Shown here one piece after another: positions 50,063 to 57,715 of a DNA stretch of 64,000 nucleotides (position 1 is the first letter of the stretch; every line of letters begins with the position of its first letter). Made by a program: the position numbers and the translations under genes. The DNA lies in assembly GCA_035524335.1 (NCBI GenBank), contig DATKPE010000033.1, forward strand, positions 1 to 64,000. The letters are read 5' to 3'. The stretch comes from DATKPE01 sp035524335 (GTDB taxonomy: Bacteria; Bacteroidota; Ignavibacteria; UBA10030; SZUA-254). A model generated the notes under the pieces. It did no database searches. It was given only the letters and a program-made list of their open reading frames with translations, and was not told the origin of the DNA.

Positions 50063-51037
50063 TGTGATCCCGGAGCGGAGAATCGCGAGGAGTTCCGTCA
50101 TATCGGCGGGAAGGGCGGAATCGAACCGTTTCCGTTCCCCGGTCACCGGGTGGATAAAACCGAGCGTTTTTGCATGGAGGGCCTGCCTCCCGATGATGGT
50201 GAGAAGCCGCTGGACGAAATCCCGGCGTGACGGCGTCGTCGGTCCCCAGGCGATTCTTCTTCCCCCGTAGATCGGATCCCCGAAGACCGGATGTCCGATA
50301 TGGTGGAGATGCACGCGGATCTGGTGAGTCCGGCCGGTGAGGAGCTTAAGGGAGAGAAGCGAGAGAAATCCGAACTCTTCAACGACGCGATAGGTCGTCA
50401 CCGCCGGTTTTCCCTCGGAGCGGACGGCGATTTTCTTCCTGTCGGATGCACTGCGCCCGAGGGCTGCCTCGATGACGCCTGATTTCTTACCGTCGAACGT
50501 TCCCCAGACGACCGCCTGATATTCGCGTTCGGTTTCTCTCCGGGAAAACTGGCCGGCGAGATGCGCGTGAACCGTGTCGTTCTTGGCGATCAGGAGAAGA
50601 CCGCTGGTATCCTTGTCGAGCCGGTGTACGATGCCGGGGCGCGTGCGGTCATTGACGGCGGAAAGGCCCGCTCCCGCGTGATGGAGGAGGGCATTGACCA
50701 GGGTCCCGGTATAATGTCCGAACGCCGGATGGGTCACCATCCCCGCCGGCTTGTTGACGACCAGGAGAGCATCATCTTCGTAGACGATTTCGAGGGGGAT
50801 GTTTTCCGGTTCCACGTCCGGGGGAGGCGGTTTGGGAATTGTGATATCGATCGATTCCCCGCCGGACACCCTGTAGCTCACCTTCGCTTCACTTCCGCCA
50901 ATCCGGACGAGTCCCGCGCGAATGGCCTTCTGGACCTTTGCTCTGGTGGCGTTCTCGATGTGGCGGGTGAGATAGACGTCGAGCCGTTCGGGTGACTGTC
51001 CCGGCGGCACGTCGATGTGGATTTCCCGGGAGGGCAT
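50057..51037 (-). CDS. rluD: 23S rRNA pseudouridine synthase, RluD family
   Basis: The 326-residue enzyme has an N-terminal S4 RNA-binding domain ('ERLDVYLTRHIENATRAKVQKAIRAGLVRIGG') and an RluA/RluD catalytic domain with Asp141 in 'PGIVHRLDKDTSGLLLIAKN', 'EYQAVVWG' and 'LLTGRTHQIRVHLHHIGHPVFGDPIYGG'. With the S4 domain it best fits RluD, which modifies helix 69 of 23S rRNA, though RluC-type specificity cannot be excluded. It lies 5 bp after lspA, a common bacterial pair. Confidence 0.93.
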   Translation of the reverse strand: MPSREIHIDVPPGQSPERLDVYLTRHIENATRAKVQKAIRAGLVRIGGSEAKVSYRVSGGESIDITIPKPPPPDVEPENIPLEIVYEDDALLVVNKPAGMVTHPAFGHYTGTLVNALLHHAGAGLSAVNDRTRPGIVHRLDKDTSGLLLIAKNDTVHAHLAGQFSRRETEREYQAVVWGTFDGKKSGVIEAALGRSASDRKKIAVRSEGKPAVTTYRVVEEFGFLSLLSLKLLTGRTHQIRVHLHHIGHPVFGDPIYGGRRIAWGPTTPSRRDFVQRLLTIIGRQALHAKTLGFIHPVTGERKRFDSALPADMTELLAILRSGITS

Positions 51038-51042
51038 CCTCT

Positions 51043-51663
51043 TCAGGTCAGGGTGGAATCGGGGTTGCCGAGATCGGCTTCGGACACGGGTACCGGATCG
51101 GGCGTCCCGCTCCCGGGGGAAGTTCCGGTCTCAGCCGTGCGGCGGTGGGAAAAGATCATGAGGATCACGCCGCAGGTGACCGAGGCGTCGGCGAGGTTGA
51201 AGACCGGGAAGCGGGAGAGATGATAGCCGAAAAAATTCAGCGTAAAAAAATCGGCATCGATGAAATCGACGACTCTCCCGTAAAACAGCGGACCTTCGTG
51301 GAACAGGAGTCCGTAGAAGACGCGGTCGATGAGGTTGCCGATTGCGCCGCCGAGGATCATGGCGAGGGAAATGCGGAAGGCAAGGTTTTCATGCCGCGCC
51401 TTGTACATGTAGAAAAGGATCCCGAGGCTTGCGAGGATGGAAAAGAGCGAAAAGAAGATCTTTCCACCGATGTCGATCCCGAACGCCATCCCGGGATTTT
51501 CGATGTAGGTCAGGCGGAGGATATTGCCGAAAATCGGCCGGCTCGAACCGATGGGAACCCCGGCGAACCGGAGCCCGATCGCTGGTATCTGAATCCCCTT
51601 GATCCAGAGTTTCGTCAGCTGGTCGGCCAGAACGATGAATATGCTGAGGTTGAGAACCTTCAC
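51043..51663 (-). CDS. lspA: Lipoprotein signal peptidase II
   Basis: LspA removes signal peptides from prolipoproteins in the inner membrane. The 206-residue protein has four membrane helices, 'ADQLTKLWIKG', 'YIENPGMAFGI', and the catalytic Asp pair in 'GGAIGNLIDRVFYG' and 'FPVFNLADASV'. A ~35-residue polar C-terminal tail makes it longer than usual. The GTG start lies 11 bp after dksA. Likely clients encoded in the window are the two lipoproteins at 20380-21466. Confidence 0.95.
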   Translation of the reverse strand: MKVLNLSIFIVLADQLTKLWIKGIQIPAIGLRFAGVPIGSSRPIFGNILRLTYIENPGMAFGIDIGGKIFFSLFSILASLGILFYMYKARHENLAFRISLAMILGGAIGNLIDRVFYGLLFHEGPLFYGRVVDFIDADFFTLNFFGYHLSRFPVFNLADASVTCGVILMIFSHRRTAETGTSPGSGTPDPVPVSEADLGNPDSTLT

Positions 51664-51674
51664 GCCGCTCTCCG

Positions 51675-52202
51675 CTATTTCCCCGACCGGAGCTTACACT
51701 GCAGACACTGCTGGGCGTGCGGAACCGCTTCAAGCCGCTCCTTCTCGATGAGCTTGCCGCAGTTGGTACACCGGCCGTACTCCCCTTTTTCGATGCGGGA
51801 GAGGGCGTCCTCGAGATAATTCAGAAATTTTCCCTCCCTCGAGGCGAAAAGAAAGGTTTTCTCGCGTTCCATCGCGTCGGTCCCCTGCTCCATATGCGTA
51901 GAGTACATGGAATTCTCGCTCGCATACTCCCCCGTCGCGGCATCCATCATGCTGTCGCGGAGCGTCTCCAGCTCTTCCAGAATCTCCTTTTTCTTTTCGA
52001 TGATGATCTGTTTGAAATGCTGGAGATCATGGGCTGAGTAAACGGCCCGCTTCACGGGGGCCTTGGATTCATCGGTTTTCGCCAGTCGCGGCTTCACCTT
52101 GACCCTGGTTTTCGCTCCGGCCGGGGCGGGCTTCTCCATCTTCGCCTTCGGCTTTGTGCCTGATTTCGCCGTCACAGGAGCGGGTTTCTTTGCTTTTGCC
52201 AT
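51675..52202 (-). CDS. DksA/TraR-family zinc-finger regulator with basic tail
   Basis: The 175-residue protein has a Lys/Ala/Pro-rich N-terminal tail (about 1-55), a coiled coil ('HFKQIIIEKKKEILEELETLRDSMMDAA', 'SREGKFLNYLEDALSRIEKGEYG'), and a C4 zinc finger 'CTNCGKLI...QQCLQC'. The DksA family reaches into RNA polymerase and tunes initiation, often with ppGpp. The basic, histone-like tail is unusual and might bind DNA or RNA. The ATG has AAGGA 5 nt upstream. It begins a dksA-lspA-rluD unit. Confidence 0.9.
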   Translation of the reverse strand: MAKAKKPAPVTAKSGTKPKAKMEKPAPAGAKTRVKVKPRLAKTDESKAPVKRAVYSAHDLQHFKQIIIEKKKEILEELETLRDSMMDAATGEYASENSMYSTHMEQGTDAMEREKTFLFASREGKFLNYLEDALSRIEKGEYGRCTNCGKLIEKERLEAVPHAQQCLQCKLRSGK

Positions 52203-52228
52203 AGGTTCCTTCTTTCTGACAGTGAAGA

Positions 52229-52259
52229 AATATATTGACTGGTTCAGCCGTTGACGCAA
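52229..52259 (-). promoter_or_regulatory. Possible promoter of dksA-lspA-rluD
   Basis: TATATT (52234-52229) on the minus strand with TTGCGT (52259-52254) 19 bp upstream. The spacing is longer than in the other promoters here. The element sits between the ileS stop and the dksA-type gene. Confidence 0.35.
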
Positions 52260-52260
52260 T

Positions 52261-55200
52261 TCATGATTGGGCGACCACCCGCTCGATGCGGAGGCGGCAC
52301 GATTCGCCGTTGACGTCGATCTCCTCCCCGGCCACTCCGGCGTCCGGGTGAATGTCGATCGCAAGCGTTTCATTTTTGATGTACGGAGCGAGCGCTGTGA
52401 CAGCGCCGACCAGCCTCTCACTGCCGGTGAAGGCGATGCGGATCCGGTCGGTCACCTCGAATCCCGAATCCTTCCGGAGATTCTGCACCCTGTTGACGAA
52501 TTCCCGGGCGAAACCCTCGTTCAGAAGCTCCTCATTCAGCTCCGTATCGAGGGCGACGGTGAGACCGTTCGCCGATTCCGCCACCCAGCCCTTGACGTTC
52601 TCATGCAGGATCTCGACGTCGTCGCGCGTCACCGTGATTTCAATCCCGTTGATCGGCACCAGGATCTCACCCTGTTTTTCCAGCGCGGCGATCTCGGCCT
52701 GACCGAACGTCCTGATGGCGGCGGCCACCGGCTGGACCACTTTTCCGTGCTTTGGACCGAGCGACTTAAAATTAGGTTTAATAGTCTTATGCACGATCCG
52801 GGAATCGTCCTGCACGTACTCGATCGCCTTCACGTTGATCTCTTCGAGGATGATCTCCTCCATGCGCGCAATGCTCTGCCGGTGCCTGTCGCCCGTCACC
52901 GGAATGATCACCCGCCGGAGCGGCTGACGCACCTTGAGATTCACCCTGTTCCGGATCGCCCGCACCAGCGAGACGATCTGTTCCGCCTGCGCCATTCTTG
53001 CCTCGAGCTCAGGATCAAGCGCCTCTGTTTCGACCTCCGGAATGAATGCCAGATGCACCGATTCGGCGGCTTCCTTCTTCGTGACCCCGCTCAGATTGCG
53101 GTACAGCTCCTCGGCGAGGAACGGCGCAAACGGGGCGATCAGCTTTGCGATCACCATCAGACAGTCGTAAAGGGTCTGGTAGGCGCACAGCTTGTCGGGC
53201 CCCATCTCGCTCTTCCAGAAGCGCCGCCGGTTCCGGCGGACGTACCAGTTCGAGAGCTGATCGATGGTGAAGTCGCTCACCGCCCGGGCGGCCCGCGTCA
53301 CATCGTACTCATCCATCGCCGTCCGGTAGTTCTTCACGAGAGTGTTCGCCGCCGAGAGAATCCAGCGGTCGATTTCGGGACGTTCGGCGACCGGGATCCG
53401 CCCCTTCGCGTAGGTGAACCGGTCGATGTTGGCGTACAGCGAGAAGAACGAATAGGTGTTCAGGAGCGTGCCGAAAAATTTCCTCTGGACCTCGACCAGA
53501 CCCTGTTCATCGAACAGCGTCGGCCTCCAGGGCGGGCTCGTCGCCACGAGATACCACCGGAGCGTATCGGCGCCGTATTTCTCGATGATCGCGAAGGGAT
53601 CGACCGTGTTTCCCTTCGTCTTGGACATCTTCATCCCTTCCTTGTCCAGGATCAGTTCGTTCACGATCACGTTCCGGAACGCCGGTCTGTTGAAGAGGAA
53701 GGAGCTGATGGCATGAAGCGAATAAAACCAACCGCGCGTCTGATCGATTCCTTCGCAGATGTAATCCGCCGGATGCCGCTCCCCGAAGAGGTCGCTGTTC
53801 TCGAACGGATAGTGCCACTGCGCAAACTGCATCGCACCCGAATCATACCAGACATCGATCAGTTCCGGCGTTCTCCGCATCTCCCCTCCGCACGAACAGT
53901 CGAAGGTCACTTCATCGACATACGGCTTGTGGAGATCGACCGGTTCGGCGAAATGTTTGCCCGCCTTGAGTTCCTCAATACTGCCGATGCACTTGTGCCC
54001 GCCACAGCTGCCGCAGACCCAGATCGGCAGGGGCGTGCCCCAGAAACGATCGCGCGACAGGGACCAATCCTTGTTCTCCTCGAGCCAGTTACCGAACCGG
54101 CCCACCCCGACCTCGGGCGGATACCAGTTGATCGCCGTATTCAGTTCCACCATCCGGCGGGCATACTTTGTGGTCGCGATGTACCACGATTCACGCGCAT
54201 AATAGAGGAGCGGAGTCTTGCACCGCCAGCAGTGCGGATAGCTGTGGGTGATCGTCTCCTTCTTGTAGAGGATTCCGCGTTCGCGGAGATTCCAGATGAT
54301 CTCCGCGTCGGCCTCCTTGACGAATTTCCCCGCAAAGTCGCTCACGGCGGACTCGAACTCGCCGCTGGTATTCACCGGGTGAATCGTCGGCAGGCCGAAT
54401 TTGCGCGATACCTGATAGTCGTCCTCACCGTAGGCCGGAGCGATATGGACAATGCCCGTGCCGTCCTCGGTGGTGACAAAATCGGCGGTGACGACATAGA
54501 ACGCTTTCTCCCGCACCGCGTGATAGTTGAAGATCCGTTCGTATTCCCTGCCTGCCAGCGTTCCGCCCTTGAACCGTTCCAGCACGGTATACTCTCCCTC
54601 GAGGACGCCGAGACGGGCTTCGGCGAGTATCCAGGTCTCGCCGCGGTAGGAAACGCGGACATAGTCGATCTGCGGATGAACCGCCAGGGCGACGTTGGAT
54701 ATGAGTGTCCATGGCGTCGTAGTCCAGACGAGGAAAAAGGTCTGCTCTTCTCCGCGGACCTTCATCTTGACATAGACGCTCGGGTCCTTGACATCCTCAT
54801 ACCCCTGGGAGACCTCATGGGATGACAGCGGCGTTTCACAGCGGGGACAGTAGGGTTGAACCTTGAATCCCTTGTAGATCAGATCGGCGTCGTAGTACTG
54901 TTTGAGGGACCACCAGACCGATTCGATATACCTGTTCTCGAAGGTGATGTAGGGATCGGAGAGATCGACCCAGTAGCCCATCCGCTGGGTCATCGATTCC
55001 CACTCGGTCTTATACTTCCAGACCGATTTCCGGCATTCCTCATTGAATTTCGCGACACCGAATTTCACGATGTCGTCCTTGTGACGGAAGCCGAGGGCTT
55101 TTTCGACCTCGATCTCGACCGGGAGCCCGTGAGTGTCCCATCCCGCCTTCCGGTGAACCTGATAGCCGCGCATCGTCTTGTAGCGGCAGATCAGGTCCTT

Positions 55201-55392
55201 GAGGGTCCGGCTCATGACATGGTGGATGCCCGGGCGGCCGTTGGCGGTCGGAGGTCCTTCGAAGAAGGTAAAGCCTTCGCCCCCTTCGCGGCCCGACACG
55301 CTTTTTTCAAATATTTTCTGTTTCCGCCAGAATTCGAGGGTCCGTTTCTCGAGACCGGCGTACTGGAGTTTATCGGATAATTCTTTGAACAC
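52261..55392 (-). CDS. ileS: Isoleucyl-tRNA synthetase with altered signature motif
   Basis: The 1043-residue class I synthetase charges tRNA-Ile. The signature HxGH motif is replaced by Gly55-Ile-His-His58 in 'PPTANGRPGIHHVM', while the KMSKS loop is intact ('KMSKTKGN', from residue 588). Editing-domain features ('VWTTTPWTLISNVALAVHP', 'GTGIVHIAPAYGEDDY') and the anticodon-binding and C-terminal domains are present. The length and motifs match the eukaryote-like type 2 IleRS group, known for lower mupirocin sensitivity. GTG start without a strong ribosome site; promoter about 80 bp upstream. It is the only ileS in the window. Confidence 0.95.
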   Translation of the reverse strand: MFKELSDKLQYAGLEKRTLEFWRKQKIFEKSVSGREGGEGFTFFEGPPTANGRPGIHHVMSRTLKDLICRYKTMRGYQVHRKAGWDTHGLPVEIEVEKALGFRHKDDIVKFGVAKFNEECRKSVWKYKTEWESMTQRMGYWVDLSDPYITFENRYIESVWWSLKQYYDADLIYKGFKVQPYCPRCETPLSSHEVSQGYEDVKDPSVYVKMKVRGEEQTFFLVWTTTPWTLISNVALAVHPQIDYVRVSYRGETWILAEARLGVLEGEYTVLERFKGGTLAGREYERIFNYHAVREKAFYVVTADFVTTEDGTGIVHIAPAYGEDDYQVSRKFGLPTIHPVNTSGEFESAVSDFAGKFVKEADAEIIWNLRERGILYKKETITHSYPHCWRCKTPLLYYARESWYIATTKYARRMVELNTAINWYPPEVGVGRFGNWLEENKDWSLSRDRFWGTPLPIWVCGSCGGHKCIGSIEELKAGKHFAEPVDLHKPYVDEVTFDCSCGGEMRRTPELIDVWYDSGAMQFAQWHYPFENSDLFGERHPADYICEGIDQTRGWFYSLHAISSFLFNRPAFRNVIVNELILDKEGMKMSKTKGNTVDPFAIIEKYGADTLRWYLVATSPPWRPTLFDEQGLVEVQRKFFGTLLNTYSFFSLYANIDRFTYAKGRIPVAERPEIDRWILSAANTLVKNYRTAMDEYDVTRAARAVSDFTIDQLSNWYVRRNRRRFWKSEMGPDKLCAYQTLYDCLMVIAKLIAPFAPFLAEELYRNLSGVTKKEAAESVHLAFIPEVETEALDPELEARMAQAEQIVSLVRAIRNRVNLKVRQPLRRVIIPVTGDRHRQSIARMEEIILEEINVKAIEYVQDDSRIVHKTIKPNFKSLGPKHGKVVQPVAAAIRTFGQAEIAALEKQGEILVPINGIEITVTRDDVEILHENVKGWVAESANGLTVALDTELNEELLNEGFAREFVNRVQNLRKDSGFEVTDRIRIAFTGSERLVGAVTALAPYIKNETLAIDIHPDAGVAGEEIDVNGESCRLRIERVVAQS

Positions 55393-55470
55393 AGGATGAA
55401 TATTCAGTTAAACATGGGCCGCCGGATGCCGGAGCAGTCGGCAGGTCTGCATGATCGTTGAAAGGGATAC

Positions 55471-55499
55471 AATATACATGAATTAGAGACGTCCCACAA
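55471..55499 (-). promoter_or_regulatory. Predicted promoter of ileS
   Basis: TTGTGG (55499-55494) and TATATT (55476-55471) on the minus strand, spacer 17 bp. The -35 lies inside the 3' end of punA. The ~75-nt leader shows no T-box-like structure that I can see. Confidence 0.5.
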
Positions 55500-56313
55500 G
55501 TTCCTTCATGATCATCGTCAACTTCGGCTCGGCCGCATTTGCAACCGCGATGATCTCGGCAACGTCGACGGGACGGAGCGTCTCGGGGAAACATTCGTCG
55601 GTGATGATCGACATTCCGAAGACCCGCATGCCCATGTGGTTGGCCACAATCGATTCCGGAACGGTCGACATGCCGACCGCATCGGCGCCGATCTTCCGGA
55701 GAAACCGGTACTCGGCTCTGGTTTCAAGATTGGGCCCCTGGACCGCCACGAAGACGCCGCGGCGAAGCGGAATCCGCTTCCGGCCGGCGAGCCTGCCGGC
55801 AAGCGCGATCAGGCCGCGGTCGTACGGTTCCGACATGTCGGGGAACCGGGGACCGAGCTCCGGATCGTTCGGGCCGATGAGAGGATTGTCTCCCTGGAGG
55901 TTGATATGATCCGTAATGATCATCAGATCGCCGCGGCGGAATTTCGGGTTCATTCCCCCTGCGGCGTTCGAGATGAGAAGGGTGCCGACCCCGAGGCCCG
56001 CCTTTGCCGACATGACGCGGACCGGGTAGGTCACCTGCTGCATCGTGTAGCCTTCATAATAGTGAAACCGCCCCTGCATCGCCACGATCCGCTTTCCCGA
56101 AAGCGTTCCGAAGATCAGCTTCCCGTGATGCGACTCGACGGTCGACACGGGAAAATGCGGGATCTCCTCGTAGTCGAGGACCGTTTCCGCGTCGATCTCC
56201 TTCACCAGCCCGCCGAGTCCCGTTCCGAGGATGATGCCGATCTCCGGCTTCGACCGGGTGTGCCGCCGGATGTACCGGAGGGTTTCGCCGAGCTGTTTCT
56301 TCAACGGACTCAT
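55483..56313 (-). CDS. punA: Purine-nucleoside phosphorylase
   Basis: The 276-residue enzyme splits guanosine/inosine-type nucleosides with phosphate for purine salvage. It is the trimeric PNP type: 'IGIILGTGLGGLVKEID', 'GRFHYYEGYTMQQVTYPVRVM', 'LLISNAAGGMNPKFRRGDLMIITDHIN' (catalytic Asn region), 'GVFVAVQGPNLETRAEYRFL' and 'DAVGMSTVPE'. Its start overlaps the divIVA stop by 4 bp (ATGA). Third gene of yggS-divIVA-punA. Confidence 0.94.
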   Translation of the reverse strand: MSPLKKQLGETLRYIRRHTRSKPEIGIILGTGLGGLVKEIDAETVLDYEEIPHFPVSTVESHHGKLIFGTLSGKRIVAMQGRFHYYEGYTMQQVTYPVRVMSAKAGLGVGTLLISNAAGGMNPKFRRGDLMIITDHINLQGDNPLIGPNDPELGPRFPDMSEPYDRGLIALAGRLAGRKRIPLRRGVFVAVQGPNLETRAEYRFLRKIGADAVGMSTVPESIVANHMGMRVFGMSIITDECFPETLRPVDVAEIIAVANAAEPKLTMIMKELVGRL

Positions 56314-56852
56314 TGTTCGTCACCGAGAGTTTTGATGATCTCTTCGATCTCCCGCATCTCGTCCGACTCCTTCAGACCGGTGCGGACGCGTTCGGGGGAG
56401 AACGACGGTTCCCCGCTGTCGAATGACCGGATCATATCAAGTTCCGACTGGAGGAAAAGCTTCAGCCGTTCGCGGATGGCGTCCCTCTTCGCGGTCAGGA
56501 TGATCGTCGCCTCCTTCACCCCGGTCAGCGCGGCGTACGCCTCCTCGATGGTGCGCGCCGCCTTTCCCGCCGCCTCCTGACGGATGAGATCGGCCTCCTT
56601 CTTCGCGGCATCGACGGTTCGCGCGCTGGTCTCCTGGGCCTGCACCAGCGTCTGCTGGATGGAGCGTTCGAGCGTCCGGACGGCGTTCACCTCCGCTTCG
56701 AGCGAGGCGACACGCTGTTCGAGCTGGTCCTTCTGCAGGACGAGAAGCCGGCAATAGTCGGCGACCTCCCGCAGAAACGAATTGACTTCAGACGAGTCGG
56801 CACCGCGGAATTTCCGCCGGAACGTCCGTCCTGCCACCATGTTGGGATCCAT
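56310..56852 (-). CDS. divIVA: DivIVA-domain coiled-coil protein
   Basis: The 180-residue protein starts with the DivIVA N-terminal motif 'RTFRRKFRGADSSEVNSFLREVADYC' and continues as a long coiled coil. In Firmicutes and Actinobacteria DivIVA marks curved membranes at poles and septum and recruits division or growth proteins. In this lineage its role is not established. The ATG at 56852 follows the yggS stop by 1 bp. Placement after yggS mirrors the yggS-divIVA neighbourhood known from Gram-positives. Confidence 0.85.
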   Translation of the reverse strand: MDPNMVAGRTFRRKFRGADSSEVNSFLREVADYCRLLVLQKDQLEQRVASLEAEVNAVRTLERSIQQTLVQAQETSARTVDAAKKEADLIRQEAAGKAARTIEEAYAALTGVKEATIILTAKRDAIRERLKLFLQSELDMIRSFDSGEPSFSPERVRTGLKESDEMREIEEIIKTLGDEQ

Positions 56853-56853
56853 T

Positions 56854-57567
56854 TCAGTCTCTCCTGTTCTGGAGGCCGACCGGGACGGCCGGGGTGCGCG
56901 CTCCAAAAATAGCGGTCCCCACCCGGATCAGCGTTGCACCTTCTTCGACTGCAATTTCAAAATCGTTCGTCATGCCCATCGACAGATGGGGAAGAAAAAT
57001 ACCATCCCGCCTGCAGGAATCCTGGAGACCTGCGAGTTCGCGGAACGCCGGACGCGACTGCTCCGGATCGGGAAGCATCGGCCCGATGGTCATGAACCCT
57101 GCGACCGCGAGACGGGGAAGAGCGAGGAGACGCTCCGTCAGGCCTTGGGCATCCTTCACCGCAGTGCCGAATTTTGTCCGCTCACCGGTCGTATTCACCT
57201 GGACGAGGACCGTCGCGACGATGCCCGCGTCCGACGCTCTGGCGGATATTTCCTGCCCGAGCTGAAACGAATCGACGGAGTGGATGAGCCCGACACGGCC
57301 GATCAGCGATCGGACCTTGTTCCGCTGCAGGTGGCCTATGAAATGCCAGCGAACACGGGGATCCTTCACAATCTCCTGTTTTCGCAGCATTTCCTGCACG
57401 TAATTTTCACCGATGTCCGCAACGCCGGCCTCAACGGCTTCGGAGATCAACGAACCGGGAAACGTCTTCGCAACGGCGAGAAGGACAACATCCTGCGGAT
57501 TCCGACCTCTCCGTGCGCACGCACCCGCGACGCGATCGCGGATATTTCGGATATTCTCGGAGATCAT
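56854..57567 (-). CDS. yggS: PLP homeostasis protein, YggS/PROSC family
   Basis: The 237-residue protein is a TIM-barrel PLP binder without known catalytic activity; it buffers pyridoxal phosphate. The PLP lysine is Lys34 in 'LLAVAKTFP'. Other motifs are 'GENYVQEMLRKQEI', 'WHFIGHLQRNKVR', 'VNTTGERTKFG', 'LSMGMTNDFEIAVEEGATLIRVGTAIFG'. It is the first gene of the yggS-divIVA-punA unit, with a promoter 17 bp upstream of its ATG. Confidence 0.95.
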   Translation of the reverse strand: MISENIRNIRDRVAGACARRGRNPQDVVLLAVAKTFPGSLISEAVEAGVADIGENYVQEMLRKQEIVKDPRVRWHFIGHLQRNKVRSLIGRVGLIHSVDSFQLGQEISARASDAGIVATVLVQVNTTGERTKFGTAVKDAQGLTERLLALPRLAVAGFMTIGPMLPDPEQSRPAFRELAGLQDSCRRDGIFLPHLSMGMTNDFEIAVEEGATLIRVGTAIFGARTPAVPVGLQNRRD

Positions 57568-57584
57568 CGGCGTGCCAGGAGATC

Positions 57585-57613
57585 AATATACCTGATTTCC
57601 GTCAAAAAATCAA
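57585..57613 (-). promoter_or_regulatory. Predicted promoter of yggS-divIVA-punA
   Basis: TTGATT (57613-57608) and TATATT (57590-57585) on the minus strand, spacer 17 bp. The leader before the ATG would be only about 10 nt. Confidence 0.55.
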
Positions 57614-57634
57614 CGAACTGCACCGGGGGATTAC

Positions 57635-57663
57635 TTGACTTAGGATTATTTTTTTGTTTCCTT
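57635..57663 (+). promoter_or_regulatory. Predicted promoter of the TPR gene
   Basis: TTGACT (57635-57640) and TTCCTT (57658-57663), spacer 17 bp. The -10 lacks the usual TA, so this is weaker than its neighbours. A T-run fills the spacer. Confidence 0.4.
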
Positions 57664-57715
57664 GCATCAAATACGACTGTTTCAGACAAACGGTCAGCTC
57701 CGACAACCGCTCCCT

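Noticed and set aside
55393..55470. T-box riboswitch in the ileS leader
   Set aside because: The leader is short and no specifier loop, T-box sequence or terminator/antiterminator pair is visible.
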